This document shows, piece by piece, positions 23,319 through 33,588 of a stretch of DNA of 64,000 nucleotides. The notes beneath the pieces are model-generated. The model saw nothing but the letters and a program-made list of their open reading frames with translations. It did not search any database and had not been told where the DNA came from. The stretch lies in assembly GCA_035762175.1 (NCBI GenBank), contig DASTPP010000337.1:4527-68526 (forward strand), given 5' to 3'. The position numbers were made by a program, and so were the translations under genes. Within the stretch, counting starts at the first letter, position 1; the number at the start of each line of letters is the position of its first letter. Source of the stretch: DASTPP01 sp035762175 (lineage in GTDB: Bacteria; Myxococcota_A; Polyangia; Polyangiales; Polyangiaceae).

Positions 23319-24163
23319 ATGCCGCTGCCCGAAAAGAACCGACCCCAGACCGACGCCTCCGCCAAGCGCTCCGTTGGCAAGGGCGTGTTCGTCAAGTGCG
23401 ACGGCTGCGCGCAGCTGCTCGACAGCGCCGAGCTCGCGCGCGCCTTCGGCGTCTGCCCCGCCTGCGGCCGCCACCACCGCATCGGCCCCGACGCCTGGCG
23501 CGCGCTCATCCTCGACCACGGCGAGCTCGACCCGTGGGACGAGAGCCTCGCGCCGGTCGACCCGCTGGGCTTCCACGACGGGCAGCCCTACCCGGCGCGG
23601 GTCGAGGCGGCGCGGCGCTCGACCGGCGAGCCCGAGGCCGTCCTGACCGGCCGCGGCGCCGTCGAGGGCCTGCCCGTCGCCTTCGGCCTCTTCGTCTTCC
23701 GCTTCATGGGCGGCAGCATGAACTCGGTCGTCGGCGAGAAGGTGACGCGGCTCTTCGAGCGCGCGGCCGCGGCCGGCCTGCCCGTCGTGCTCCTGCAGTC
23801 CTCGGGCGGCGCCCGCATGCAGGAGGGCATCTACTCGCTGATGCAGATGGCCAAGGCCGTCGCCGCGCGCGAGCGGCTGCGCGACGCGGGCCTGCCCTTC
23901 CTCAGCGTGCTGCTCGACCCGACGACGGGCGGCGTCGCCGCGAGCTTCGCCCTGCTCGGCGACGTCAACCTCGCCGAGCCCGGCGCGCTCATCGGCTTCG
24001 CCGGGCCCCGCGTCATCGAGACCACCATCCGGCAGACCCTGCCGCCGGGCTTCCAGCGGGCCGAGTTCCTGCTCGAGCACGGCATGGTCGACCTCATCGC
24101 GCCCCGGCCCCGCATGAAAGAAACCCTCGTGCGCCTCCTTCACCACCTGCGAAGGCCCTCCGG

Positions 24164-24167
<4 letters not shown>
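23319..24167 (+). CDS. accD: Acetyl-CoA carboxylase carboxyltransferase, beta subunit
   Basis: 282 aa. Transfers the carboxyl group from biotin to acetyl-CoA to make malonyl-CoA, with AccA. The N-terminal zinc ribbon is intact with Cys 27, 30, 46 and 49 (VKCDGCAQLL, GVCPACGRHH). The carboxyltransferase core follows with ESLAPVDPLGF, GQPYPAR, FVFRFMGGSMNSVVGEKVTR, SSGGARMQEGIYSLMQMAKA, and GVAASFALLGDVNLAEPGAL before RVIETTIRQTLPPGFQRAEF. The length is normal for proteobacterial AccD. Its stop overlaps the start of folC, the usual accD-folC order. Confidence 0.95.
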
Positions 24168-25393
<1,226 letters not shown>

Positions 25394-25535
25394 GCCCTCC
25401 GCCCGCCGGCTCCCGGGGCCCCGGTCGCCGCCGCCCGGCTCCGGGCCGCGCTGGCTTCCGAAGGCCCGCGGCGCCCGCGCCGTCGCCGTGCCGGTGCCCC
25501 ATCCCCCGGAGGCGACGCCGACGGTCGTCCCGACT

Positions 25536-25607
25536 CCCGAGCCCTGTCCGCCCGCGCTCGGCGAGCGGCGGCCCGAGCCCTGTCCGCCCGCGCTCGGCGA
25601 GCGGCGG
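25536..25607. repeat. 36-bp tandem duplication in the gap before tRNA-Asp
   Basis: A unit that begins CCCGAGCCCTGTCCGCCCGC and ends GGCGAGCGGCGG occurs twice in a row at 25,536-25,571 and 25,572-25,607. A partial third copy (GCGCTCGCGAGCG) follows. The rest of the gap 25,394-25,712 holds only GC-rich sequence without genes and, near 25,640-25,680, an A/T-richer stretch (GTTTTTGGCGTTGACAAGCT) that could hold the promoter of the tRNA. Confidence 0.8.
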
Positions 25608-25712
25608 CGCCCGCGCTCGCGAGCGCCACGAGAAACAGGTCTGCGTTTTTGGCGTTGACAAGCTGACTCACGGCGGGCAGAGTGCGCGTCGTTCAAGGCC
25701 CTCAGGGGTCTT

Positions 25713-25789
<77 letters not shown>

Positions 25790-25995
25790 CGTTTTTCGCC
25801 CGTTTTTGGCTCTCGCGAGCGCCGGGCGATCCGAATCGGTGAGTCGATTCGCTGTCAGACCACGCCCGGGGCCATCGAGCCCGGGGCGGCGGTGCTGACG
25901 CGGCTCTCGCCTCTGAAACGACCCCGTCGGGCCCGGGCTCGCTCGGCCGTACCGAACCGGGGTAGGCTACGCCCGATGCTCCGGGAGGCAATGCC

Positions 25996-27630
25996 GTGAT
26001 GCGCCGCAAGCTAGCGTGGGCGTGGGCGTTGGCGTTGAGTTCGAGCGCGCTCGCCTACGCGCCGCCCGCGGACGCGTTCTGCGGGTTTTACGTGAGCGGC
26101 GCCGACGCCGAGCTCGCCAACCACGCGACCTCGGTCGTCTTGATGCGCGAGGGCCTGCGCACCGTGCTCTCGATGGAGAACAACTACCAGGGCCCGCCCG
26201 AAGAGTTCGCCCTCGTGGTGCCGGTGCCGGTCGTCTTGCAGAAAGAGAACGTCAAGACGCTCGTGCCCCAGGTCTTCCGCAAGATCGACCAGCTCTCGGC
26301 GCCGCGCCTGGTCGAGTACTGGGAGCAAGACCCCTGCGAGGCGCCCGTGATGTACGAGGCCGCGGCCGCCAAGGGCGGCGGCCCGCCCCGGCCCGCGGCG
26401 GCCCCGGGCGCCCGGGCCGACGATCTCGGGGTCAAGATCGAGGCGCAGTTCACCGTCGGCGAGTACGAGATCGTCATCTTGAGCGCCAACGAGGCCGCCG
26501 GGCTCGAGACGTGGCTCAAGCGCAGCCGCTACAACATCCCCGCGGGGGCGGCGCCCTACCTCAAGCCCTACGTCGCCTCGGGCAGCAAGTTCTTCGTCGC
26601 CAAGGTCGACCCGAAGAAGGTGCGCTTCGAGCGGGGGCAGGCGCGGCTGTCGCCGCTGCGCTTTCATTACGATAGCGACGAGTTCCGGCTGCCGGTGCGG
26701 CTCGGGCTCATCAACTCGCCCGGCACCCAAGACCTCATCGTGCACGTCTTGGCGCGGGGGCAGCGCTACGAGGTGGCGAACTACCCGAACGTCACGGTGC
26801 CGACCAACCTCGACGTCGACCCGAAGGCGCGCGAGCAGTTCGGCCAGCTCTATGCGCGCCTCTTCGACGCGCTGCTCGAGAAGAAGCCGGGCGCCGTCGT
26901 GACCGAGTACGCCTGGGACGCGGGCACCTGCGACCCCTGCCCGCTGCCGCCGCTCGATCCGGGCGAGCTCGCCTCGCTCGGCGCCGACGTCCTGCCGAGC
27001 TCGCCCTCGTCCGGGGCGAACGGCCCGCCGGGCGGCGCCGGGCGGCCCTGGTTCGCGGGGCGCACCTCGGGCTTCGTGCTGACGCGCCTGCACGCCCGCT
27101 ACGGCAAGCAGGCGCTCGGCGAAGATCTGGTCTTTCGCGCGGCGGCGCCCATCTCGGGCGGGCGCGAGGTGCGCTCGGGGCCCGAGGGCGCGCTCGAGCA
27201 GGGGTCGAAGCCCGACGGCGTCAACAACTTCCAGGCGCGGTACGCGATTCGGCACCCCTGGACGGGGCCCGTCGAGTGCAAAGAGCCCCGGCGCGGCCGC
27301 TGGGGCGGCCCCCCGCCCTCGGTCGCCGCCGAGCCGCGAAGCAAAGGTCCGCTCGCGGCCGCCGACCTCGGCTACGTCAAGCGCCAGCCGGTCGACCTCG
27401 CCTCGCTCGTCAAGCAGCCCGTGCCCGAGATCGGCCCCCTGCCGACGGCCGCCGCCACCTCGACGGCGACGGGCAGCAGCCCGAGCCCCTCGTCACGCGG
27501 GTGCGCGGGCTGTCACGCGGCGAAGGTTGATGAGGCGCCCTTCTGGGCGACGCTCGCCGCGGGCGGCGCGGCCTTGCTCGCGCGGGCGAGGGGCCGAAGG
27601 GCGCGACGTGGTGGGCAGGACAGGGCTTGA
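25996..27630 (+). CDS. DUF2330 secreted protein with MYXO-CTERM-like tail
   Basis: 544 aa from GTG 25,996 (ATG three bases later), with GGGAGG seven bases upstream. The signal peptide ends ALAYAPPADAFCGFYV. DUF2330 signatures are visible: AFCGFYVSGADAELANHATS, VVLMREGLRTVLSMENNYQG and EFALVVPVPVVLQKENVKTL, plus AGTCDPCPLPP near residue 310. The last 35 residues have a CxxC (RGCAGCHAAK), a hydrophobic stretch ATLAAGGAALLARARG and an Arg-rich end, like myxobacterial C-terminal sorting tails, but the hydrophobic part is short. The last 19 bases overlap the tRNA-Val gene on the other strand. Confidence 0.8.
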   Translation: MMRRKLAWAWALALSSSALAYAPPADAFCGFYVSGADAELANHATSVVLMREGLRTVLSMENNYQGPPEEFALVVPVPVVLQKENVKTLVPQVFRKIDQLSAPRLVEYWEQDPCEAPVMYEAAAAKGGGPPRPAAAPGARADDLGVKIEAQFTVGEYEIVILSANEAAGLETWLKRSRYNIPAGAAPYLKPYVASGSKFFVAKVDPKKVRFERGQARLSPLRFHYDSDEFRLPVRLGLINSPGTQDLIVHVLARGQRYEVANYPNVTVPTNLDVDPKAREQFGQLYARLFDALLEKKPGAVVTEYAWDAGTCDPCPLPPLDPGELASLGADVLPSSPSSGANGPPGGAGRPWFAGRTSGFVLTRLHARYGKQALGEDLVFRAAAPISGGREVRSGPEGALEQGSKPDGVNNFQARYAIRHPWTGPVECKEPRRGRWGGPPPSVAAEPRSKGPLAAADLGYVKRQPVDLASLVKQPVPEIGPLPTAAATSTATGSSPSPSSRGCAGCHAAKVDEAPFWATLAAGGAALLARARGRRARRGGQDRA

Positions 27631-27683
27631 ACCTGCGACATCCGGCTTGTAAGGCCAGCGCTCTACCGCTGAGCTACCTGCCC
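27612..27683 (-). tRNA. tRNA-Val, anticodon TAC
   Basis: The minus strand folds with acceptor GGGCAGG/CCTGCCC, D-arm GCTC..GAGC, anticodon stem CTGGC/GCCGG around CTTACAA (anticodon TAC), and T-arm GCAGG-TTCAAGC-CCTGT. CCA is not encoded. Its 3' end overlaps the last codons of the DUF2330 gene on the other strand. Confidence 0.95.
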
Positions 27684-28005
27684 GCGAGGCGAAGGCACGC
27701 TGGCGTGTTTCGGGGGGCGGGTCAAGGTTCGCCGGGCGCCAGTCGGCGCGGCCTTGGGGCATGACCCCCGGAAAAAATAAGCCCCCCCTTGGTGTGCGCA
27801 GTCCGGGTGTAGCGCAGGCAGACTGAGGTAGTCAAGTGGGGCCGAATAGTTTTCATGGCACTACCTGAGAACCAGATCGGATGGCCCGAGAGCTTCGAGA
27901 ACAGGGTGGGCCAGGGTCCCGAGGGGCTTTCGGAGCCGGGCGTGTGAGACGGCGCCGGCGCTGGTTCGTCACCGGCCGGAAGGCGTGAGCCGAAAGAGAG
28001 GGCCG
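27684..28005. other. Gap without a gene, upstream of the cytochrome
   Basis: Shows an A-rich stretch (GGAAAAAATAAG near 27,770) and an inverted repeat AGGTAGT (27,826-27,832) / ACTACCT (27,860-27,866). Both could belong to the control region of the plus-strand cytochrome gene. No open frame with a start signal is convincing. Confidence 0.4.
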
Positions 28006-30213
28006 ATGAGGCGAGGCCGCGGCGGGGGTGGTACGATCGTGCTCGGGGCGGCGGTGGTGTGCGCGGCCTGTGCGGGCGCGGTCGAGGGGCCCGAGGGGTC
28101 GGGGCCGGGCGGGCCGGCGGCGGGGCCCGGGCCGAGGCTGCCGGAGGCGGCGGCCGGGGCGCTCGCGCCCTCGCGGGTCGAGCTGGCGGGGGCGCCGTCG
28201 GGCAAAGAGATCGCCGACGTCGAGCGCTGCGAGGGCTGCCACGCCGAGACGGTCGAGGCGTGGCGCGCGAGCGCGCACGCGAACGCGTCGTTCAGCAACC
28301 CCATTTACCGAGCGAGCGTCGAGCGCTTCCGGCGCGAGGCGGGCAACGAGAAGAGCAACTTCTGCGCGGGCTGCCACGACGTCGCCCTGCTCGTCGACGG
28401 GGCGATGGCGGGCGAGATCGCGCCCGAAGACCCCCGCGCGCACGCCGGCGTCACCTGCCTCGTCTGCCACGGCATCGACGCGGTGCGCGCCGACGGCAAC
28501 GGCAGCTACCGGCTGCGCGCCTTCGACCCGGCCATCCCGACCACCGACGAGCCGGCGGCGATCGCGGCGCACCGGGCCCGCGTGGCGACGCCGGCGCTGC
28601 GCGACGCCTCGCTCTGCGGGGCCTGCCACCGGGCCTTTTTGCACGAGGACACGGGCAACCCCTTTCACTTCCCGGGGCAGGACGACGCGACGGCCTTTCG
28701 CGGGTCGGCGTACGCGGGCAGCCTGTCGGCGCGCGTCGACCCGGGCGTCGAGCCGAAGCGCTGCCAGGACTGCCACCAGGCGCGCGAGCCGGCGACGCGC
28801 GACGTGGTGGCCGAGCGGCGGGACGGGCGGCTGGCCTCGCACCGATTTCTGGGCGGGCACACCTTCCTCGCGTCGCTGCGCGGCGACGCGCCGCAGGTCG
28901 AGCGCACGCGCGAGTTCTTGCGCGGCACGGCGTCGGTCGACGTCGCGGCGCTGGTGCGCGAAGACGGCGCGCGCGTGGTGCCGCCCGACGGCGCGCCGAT
29001 CGCGCCGGGCGAGCGGGTGCGGCTCGACGTGGTGTTGCGCAACCTCGGGACGGGGCACCGGTTTCCGGGCGGCGTGATGGACGTGCAAGACACCTGGCTC
29101 GAGGTCACGGTCGACGACGCCGCGGGGCGCCGCCTGGCGGAGGCGGGCGCACGGCAGGCCGAGGGCGGGGCCGACCCGAGCGCGCACCGGCTGCTCGCCT
29201 TCACCATCGACGAGCGCGGGCAGCCGCTCTGGGAGCACCAGACCGAGCGCTTCCGGGCGGTCGCGTGGAACCACACCCTCGGCGCCCGCGAGGCCGCGGC
29301 GGTGTCGTACGCCTTCGAGGTACCAGACACGCTGCCGCCCGGGTCGCTACCGCTCGTCGTGAGCGTGCGGCTCTTGCACCGCAGCCGCAACCTCGAGCTG
29401 CAGCGGGTCGCGTGCGCCGACCTCGCGGACGAGCGCGGGCGGCGCTTCCAGGCCGCGGCGCCGGGCCCGGCGCCGGCCGACCCTTGCGCGCCGCAGCCGA
29501 TCGTCGAGATCGGGCGGGCGTCGGTCGAGCTCGGGGCCGGGGCGTCGGCCTCGGCCGGGCGGGCGGCCTGGTCGCGCGCGTACGAGCTCGGGCTGGCGAT
29601 GCTGCGGGCGCCGCAGGAGTACCTCGGCGAGGCCGAAGCGAGCCTCGAGGCGGCGTGGGGCGAGCTCGGGGCGCCCGAGGGCGAGCCGCGCGCCATGCTC
29701 GCGTCGGCGCTCGCCGAGGCCTCGGCCCGCCGGGGCAGGCTCGCCGAGGCGCTCGCGTGGGCCGAGCGGGCCGAGGCCGGCGCGCCCGGGCACCCGGCGA
29801 TCGCCCGGGTGCGGGGCGAGGCCTACGCGCAGGTCTGGCGCTGGGGCGAGGCGAGCGCGTGGTACGGGCGGGCGGCCGAGGCCTCGCCCGACGACCCCGC
29901 CGCCTGGTCGCGCTTCGCCGTCGCCGCGGCGGCCGCGGGGCGCGAGGGCGAGGCGCGATCGGCGTCGGCCCGGTGCCTGTCGCTCTTGCCGCGCGAGCCC
30001 GACTGCCTGCGGGTGCAGGCGCTCGCGTTCGGGCCGGGCGCGGCCTGGGACGCCTTCGCCACCTTCCGGCTGCCCGACGGCGCCTCGGGCTGGCGGGGGC
30101 GCTGCTCGGCGGGGGTGCCGGGCTGCGCGCTCGAGCGGGTGCCGGTGCACACCCACCCGCTGCTACCGCCGGCCGGCGGGGCGCCGCGGGGCGCGAAAGG
30201 CCCCCCGGGCTGA
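28006..30213 (+). CDS. Multiheme c-type cytochrome lipoprotein with TPR-like C-terminus
   Basis: 735 aa from ATG 28,006, chosen because AGAGAGG precedes it (a GTG at 27,985 is an alternative). The N-terminus ends in a lipobox-like VVCAAC. Five CxxCH heme sites lie between residues 65 and 255: CEGCH, CAGCH, CLVCH, CGACH, CQDCH. The middle region (VRLDVVLRNLGTGHRFPGGV) is the beta-domain often found with cytochrome c554-like or NrfA-like multihemes. The C-terminus is Ala-rich and helical (AEALAWAERAEAGAPGHPAI), resembling TPR repeats. It would transfer electrons outside the inner membrane. No cytochrome-maturation genes are in the window. Confidence 0.8.
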   Translation: MRRGRGGGGTIVLGAAVVCAACAGAVEGPEGSGPGGPAAGPGPRLPEAAAGALAPSRVELAGAPSGKEIADVERCEGCHAETVEAWRASAHANASFSNPIYRASVERFRREAGNEKSNFCAGCHDVALLVDGAMAGEIAPEDPRAHAGVTCLVCHGIDAVRADGNGSYRLRAFDPAIPTTDEPAAIAAHRARVATPALRDASLCGACHRAFLHEDTGNPFHFPGQDDATAFRGSAYAGSLSARVDPGVEPKRCQDCHQAREPATRDVVAERRDGRLASHRFLGGHTFLASLRGDAPQVERTREFLRGTASVDVAALVREDGARVVPPDGAPIAPGERVRLDVVLRNLGTGHRFPGGVMDVQDTWLEVTVDDAAGRRLAEAGARQAEGGADPSAHRLLAFTIDERGQPLWEHQTERFRAVAWNHTLGAREAAAVSYAFEVPDTLPPGSLPLVVSVRLLHRSRNLELQRVACADLADERGRRFQAAAPGPAPADPCAPQPIVEIGRASVELGAGASASAGRAAWSRAYELGLAMLRAPQEYLGEAEASLEAAWGELGAPEGEPRAMLASALAEASARRGRLAEALAWAERAEAGAPGHPAIARVRGEAYAQVWRWGEASAWYGRAAEASPDDPAAWSRFAVAAAAAGREGEARSASARCLSLLPREPDCLRVQALAFGPGAAWDAFATFRLPDGASGWRGRCSAGVPGCALERVPVHTHPLLPPAGGAPRGAKGPPG

Positions 30214-30269
30214 GCGCGGGGGCGCGGGGCCATTCCACCCGGGCCGAAACCGCTCTACAAGGGCGCCAC

Positions 30270-31442
30270 ATGGTCGTCAGCGCGCCCTCGATCGCGTCCC
30301 GGCTTGCCCGCCTCGCCGGGCGGCTCGAGCAACAGTTCATCGGCAAGGACGAGGTCATCCGCCTTCTGCTGGTCTCGGCCGTCGCGGGCGAGCACGCGCT
30401 CCTGGTGGGCCCGCCGGGCACGGCGAAGAGCGCGCTCGTGCGCGCGCTGGCGCGCTCGATGCGGGCGGCCTACTTCGAGTACCTGCTGACGCGCTTCACC
30501 GAGCCGAACGAGATCTTCGGGCCGGTCGACATCCAGGCCTTCCGAGCGGGGCAGTACCGGCGGCGCACCGAGGGCATGCTGCCGTCGGCGCAGATCGTCT
30601 TCCTCGACGAGGTGTTCAAGTCGAACAGCGCGATCTTGAACTCGCTGCTGACGCTGCTGAACGAGCGCGTCTACGCGGTGGGCGGCGAGGTGGTGCGCTG
30701 CCCGCTCGTCAGCGTGTTCGGGGCGAGCAACGAGGTGCCCTCCGACGACACGCTCGTCGCCATCTTCGACCGCTTCTTGCTGCGGGTGCGCAACGACAAC
30801 CTCGACGCGTACCACTTCTCCGACCTCTTGCGCCGCGGCGTCGACCTCGAGGTCAAGCAGGCCTCGGGCGCCGAAGACGCCCCGCTCGTCTCGGTCGACG
30901 ATCTCGAAGAGTTCCGCGGCAATTTGAGCCGCCACATGGCCTTCGACGAGGGGTTCCTCGCGTCGTACAAGGGCCTCGTCTTCCAGATCCGGGCCGAGGG
31001 CATCACGCTGAGCGACCGGCGCGTGGTCAAGATGCTCAAGCTCTTCGCCGCCTCGGCCTTCCTCGACGGGCGGCCGAAGCCCGACGCGAGCGACTTCTTC
31101 TTGCTCAAACACATCTGGAACAACGAAGATCAGGCGCCCATCCTCGAGGCCTTGGTGCAGCCCGAGCTCGACGCGTTCCACCGCGAGCACCCCGACCGGC
31201 GCCGCGTCGGCAGCGTCGGCGTCGGGGTCGAGGCGCTCGCCGCCGAGATCGAGCGCATCCGCCACGTGTTGACGGGCGGCACGCCGCTCGGCGACGTGCA
31301 GCTCTTCACGCAGCTCAAGGCGCTCGGCGAGATCAAGACGGCGCTCGCGTCCTTGCAAGACAACCGGGCGCGCGAGCTCGAGCGGCGCGTGCAAGACCTG
31401 CTCGAGGCGTCCTTCCGCACGGGCCGCTTCGCCGACCTCTGA
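30270..31442 (+). CDS. MoxR-family AAA ATPase (RavA-like)
   Basis: 390 aa from ATG 30,270. Walker A ALLVGPPGTAKSALVRALAR and Walker B QIVFLDEVFKSNSAILNSLL are typical of MoxR/RavA ATPases, followed by FGASNEVPSDDTLVAIFDRF with the sensor Asn and Arg. LTRFTEPNEIFGPVD is the usual pre-sensor segment. The C-terminal lid continues to DLLEASFRTGRFADL. RavA-type MoxR usually acts as a chaperone with a VWA-domain partner; no VWA gene is next to it. The gene lies 57 bases after the cytochrome gene. Confidence 0.9.
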   Translation: MVVSAPSIASRLARLAGRLEQQFIGKDEVIRLLLVSAVAGEHALLVGPPGTAKSALVRALARSMRAAYFEYLLTRFTEPNEIFGPVDIQAFRAGQYRRRTEGMLPSAQIVFLDEVFKSNSAILNSLLTLLNERVYAVGGEVVRCPLVSVFGASNEVPSDDTLVAIFDRFLLRVRNDNLDAYHFSDLLRRGVDLEVKQASGAEDAPLVSVDDLEEFRGNLSRHMAFDEGFLASYKGLVFQIRAEGITLSDRRVVKMLKLFAASAFLDGRPKPDASDFFLLKHIWNNEDQAPILEALVQPELDAFHREHPDRRRVGSVGVGVEALAAEIERIRHVLTGGTPLGDVQLFTQLKALGEIKTALASLQDNRARELERRVQDLLEASFRTGRFADL

Positions 31443-31453
31443 GGGGCGCGCGC

Positions 31454-31921
31454 GTGTCCGACGAGCGGCCCCTCGTGCGCCTCCTGCGCCTGCCGAGCGG
31501 CGGCGAGCCCGACGCCCTGCCCGCGCCCGCCTACCAGAGCGAGGGGGCCGCGGGCTTCGACCTGCGGGCCGCGCTGCGCGACGAGCTCGTGATCGCCCCG
31601 GGCGACCGGGCGCTCGTGCCGACGGGCTACGCCCTCGCGCTGCCCGAGGGCTACGAGGGCCAGGTGCGCCCGCGGAGCGGCCTCGCCCTGCACCACGGCG
31701 TCACCGTGCTCAACGCGCCGGGCACCGTCGACGCCGACTTCCGGGGCGAGATCGCGGTCGTGCTCGTCAACCACGGCCGCGAGCCCTTCCGGGTGCGGCG
31801 GGGCGACCGCATCGCGCAAATGGTCGTCGCCCGCGCGTTCCGGGCCGAGCTCCGCCCGGTCGACGCGCTCGAGCCGACGGCGCGGGGCGCGGGCGGCTAC
31901 GGGTCGACCGGGCGGCGGTAA
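31454..31921 (+). CDS. dut: dUTP diphosphatase (dUTPase)
   Basis: 155 aa from GTG 31,454. Hydrolyses dUTP to dUMP, supplying dTMP synthesis and keeping uracil out of DNA. The five family motifs are present: AAGFDLRAALRD (motif I, with Phe in place of Tyr), GQVRPRSGLAL (II), GTVDADFRGEI (III), RRGDRIAQMVV (IV), and GAGGYGSTGRR (V, the C-terminal arm that closes on the active site). The length is normal for a trimeric dUTPase. It starts 11 bases after the moxR stop, suggesting a shared transcript. Confidence 0.93.
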   Translation: MSDERPLVRLLRLPSGGEPDALPAPAYQSEGAAGFDLRAALRDELVIAPGDRALVPTGYALALPEGYEGQVRPRSGLALHHGVTVLNAPGTVDADFRGEIAVVLVNHGREPFRVRRGDRIAQMVVARAFRAELRPVDALEPTARGAGGYGSTGRR

Positions 31922-31984
31922 ACCGGCCGTCCGACCCGGGCGCAGCACTCTCTCGATCGCCGGTCGGACGGTTCGGTCGGCGCG

Positions 31985-32869
31985 CTAGCCGCCCTTGAGG
32001 TTCGCCGTGAAGAAGGCCTGCACCTCTTGCCAGGCGGCGGCGGCGTCGCCCTGATCGTAGGCCTTGGACGAGGGGTTGGCGAAGGCATGGTCGGCGTCGT
32101 AGCGCAAGACGCGCGCGCTGACGCCCGCCTGCTTGAGCCCGGCCTCGAAGGCGTCGACCTTCGCGGGGGGTATGCTCTCGTCGCGCGTGCCGAAGATGGC
32201 GAGCACCTTCGCCTTGATGGGCCGCAGCTGGTCGGCCTCGGTCGGCACGAAGCCGTAGTAGACGACGGACGCGTCGAGCTCGGGCAGGGCGAGCGCGGCG
32301 CGCAGCGACCAGCCGCCGCCGAAGCACCAGCCGATCGAGCCCGTCTTCGGCGCCCGGACCCGGGCGTCGCCCGCCAGAAAGCGGTGCCCGGCCTCGACGA
32401 TGGCCTTGGCCTTCGCCTCGTCGACGGCCTTCATGGTGCGCAGGGCCGTGTCGGGGTCGGTGGCGACGACGCCGCCGTAAAGGTCGAGCGCGAGGGCGGC
32501 GTAGCCGGCGGCGGCGAGGCGGTCGGACCAATGCTTGATGTTGTCGTTGAGGCCCCACCACTCGTGAAGGACGAGCACGGCCGGCAGCGGCGCGCTCGCG
32601 CCGGGCGGCAGGCTCAAGTACGCGCGGGCGCCGCCCACCTCGACCGCCTCGCCCTTGGGCGGGGGCCGGGGCGCCGGGTCGAGCTGGTGCAGGGCCTTGA
32701 AGGCGTCTTCGCTGAGGGGGCCGGTGGCGGGGTGCTTCGCCTCCGCCGTCGCGGGCGCGGGCGGCGCGCTCTCGGCGCCCGCCCGCTCGCCCCCCGACGC
32801 CCCGCACGCCGCGAGCAGGGTCGCGAAGAGCCCCCGGGTGACGGCCTTGACGAGCTTGACGACCTTCAT
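31985..32869 (-). CDS. Dienelactone hydrolase family lipoprotein
   Basis: 294 aa from ATG 32,869; the longer frame upstream is low-complexity. The signal ends LFATLLAACGASG, a lipobox. The alpha/beta hydrolase core shows the DLH nucleophile Cys in SIGWCFGGGWSLRAAL, the acid in LAIFGTRDESIPPAKV, and the His in RYDADHAFANPSS. PAVLVLHEWWGLNDNIKHWS is the oxyanion loop region of the family. The enzyme would act in the periplasm or outer membrane on lactone-like esters; the substrate is unknown. The gene stands alone on this strand. Confidence 0.85.
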   Translation of the reverse strand: MKVVKLVKAVTRGLFATLLAACGASGGERAGAESAPPAPATAEAKHPATGPLSEDAFKALHQLDPAPRPPPKGEAVEVGGARAYLSLPPGASAPLPAVLVLHEWWGLNDNIKHWSDRLAAAGYAALALDLYGGVVATDPDTALRTMKAVDEAKAKAIVEAGHRFLAGDARVRAPKTGSIGWCFGGGWSLRAALALPELDASVVYYGFVPTEADQLRPIKAKVLAIFGTRDESIPPAKVDAFEAGLKQAGVSARVLRYDADHAFANPSSKAYDQGDAAAAWQEVQAFFTANLKGG

Positions 32870-33030
32870 GACGCCGAAGCGTGGCGCGACCGCCGGCGGG
32901 GGGCCAAGTCCGTGGCGCGCGGGCGCGGGGCCGCGGCGCGGGCCGGGGGCCCGATCCGGGCGGCGCGGTTGCAACGGGCCGGAAAACCGTGCACAGAAGG
33001 CGCCGAGGGCGGCGAGAGCGAGGGCGTCAG

Positions 33031-33588
33031 GTGGCGACGAACGGGCACGATGAAGGCGGGCCGAGCGGGCACGACGAAGGCGAGCCGAGCGGGCACGACG
33101 AAGGCAGGCCCAAGCGACCCGGCGAGGCCGGCGGGCCCCGCGAGCGGCGGCGCGCAGGCCTGCGCAACGCGCTCATCGGCCTCGCCGCCTCGGCCGCCCT
33201 CGTCTCGCCCGTCCTCCGCCGCGAGCCGCGCGACGGCTTCCCGCTCTCGACGTACCCGATGTTCTCCGAGCACCGCGAGCGAGAGCTGACGCTCGTGCAC
33301 GCCGTGGCCGCCTTCGAGGGCGGCGAGAGAAAGCCGCTGCCGCCCCGGCTGCTCGGCACCGAAGAGGTGCTGCAGGCGCGCTCGCTCTTGCGCCGCAGCG
33401 TCGAGGCGGGCGAGGCGCCCGCGCTCTGCGCCCGCGTGGCCGAGCGCCTGCGGGCCGAGGGGCCGCGGCCGGCCTTCCAGGCCGCGCGCGAGGTCGAGGT
33501 GCGCACGGACACCTACGACGTCCTTTCTTATTACGAAACGCGGACCCCGGCCCGCCCCGGCGTCGTGCACGCCCGCTGCCCCATCTGA
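33031..33588 (+). CDS. Small membrane-anchored partner of the HTTM protein
   Basis: 185 aa from GTG 33,031. Residues 3-27 are three repeats of GHDEGxPS, from a 24-bp DNA repeat. One hydrophobic segment (RNALIGLAASAALVSPVL) follows, then a conserved-looking block DGFPLSTYPMFSEHRERELT and a soluble helical part with AREVEVRTDTYDVLSYYETR. Proteins with YPMFS placed just before an HTTM/vitamin-K-carboxylase-like gene occur widely; the two starts and stops overlap here. The function is unknown. Confidence 0.6.
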   Translation: MATNGHDEGGPSGHDEGEPSGHDEGRPKRPGEAGGPRERRRAGLRNALIGLAASAALVSPVLRREPRDGFPLSTYPMFSEHRERELTLVHAVAAFEGGERKPLPPRLLGTEEVLQARSLLRRSVEAGEAPALCARVAERLRAEGPRPAFQAAREVEVRTDTYDVLSYYETRTPARPGVVHARCPI

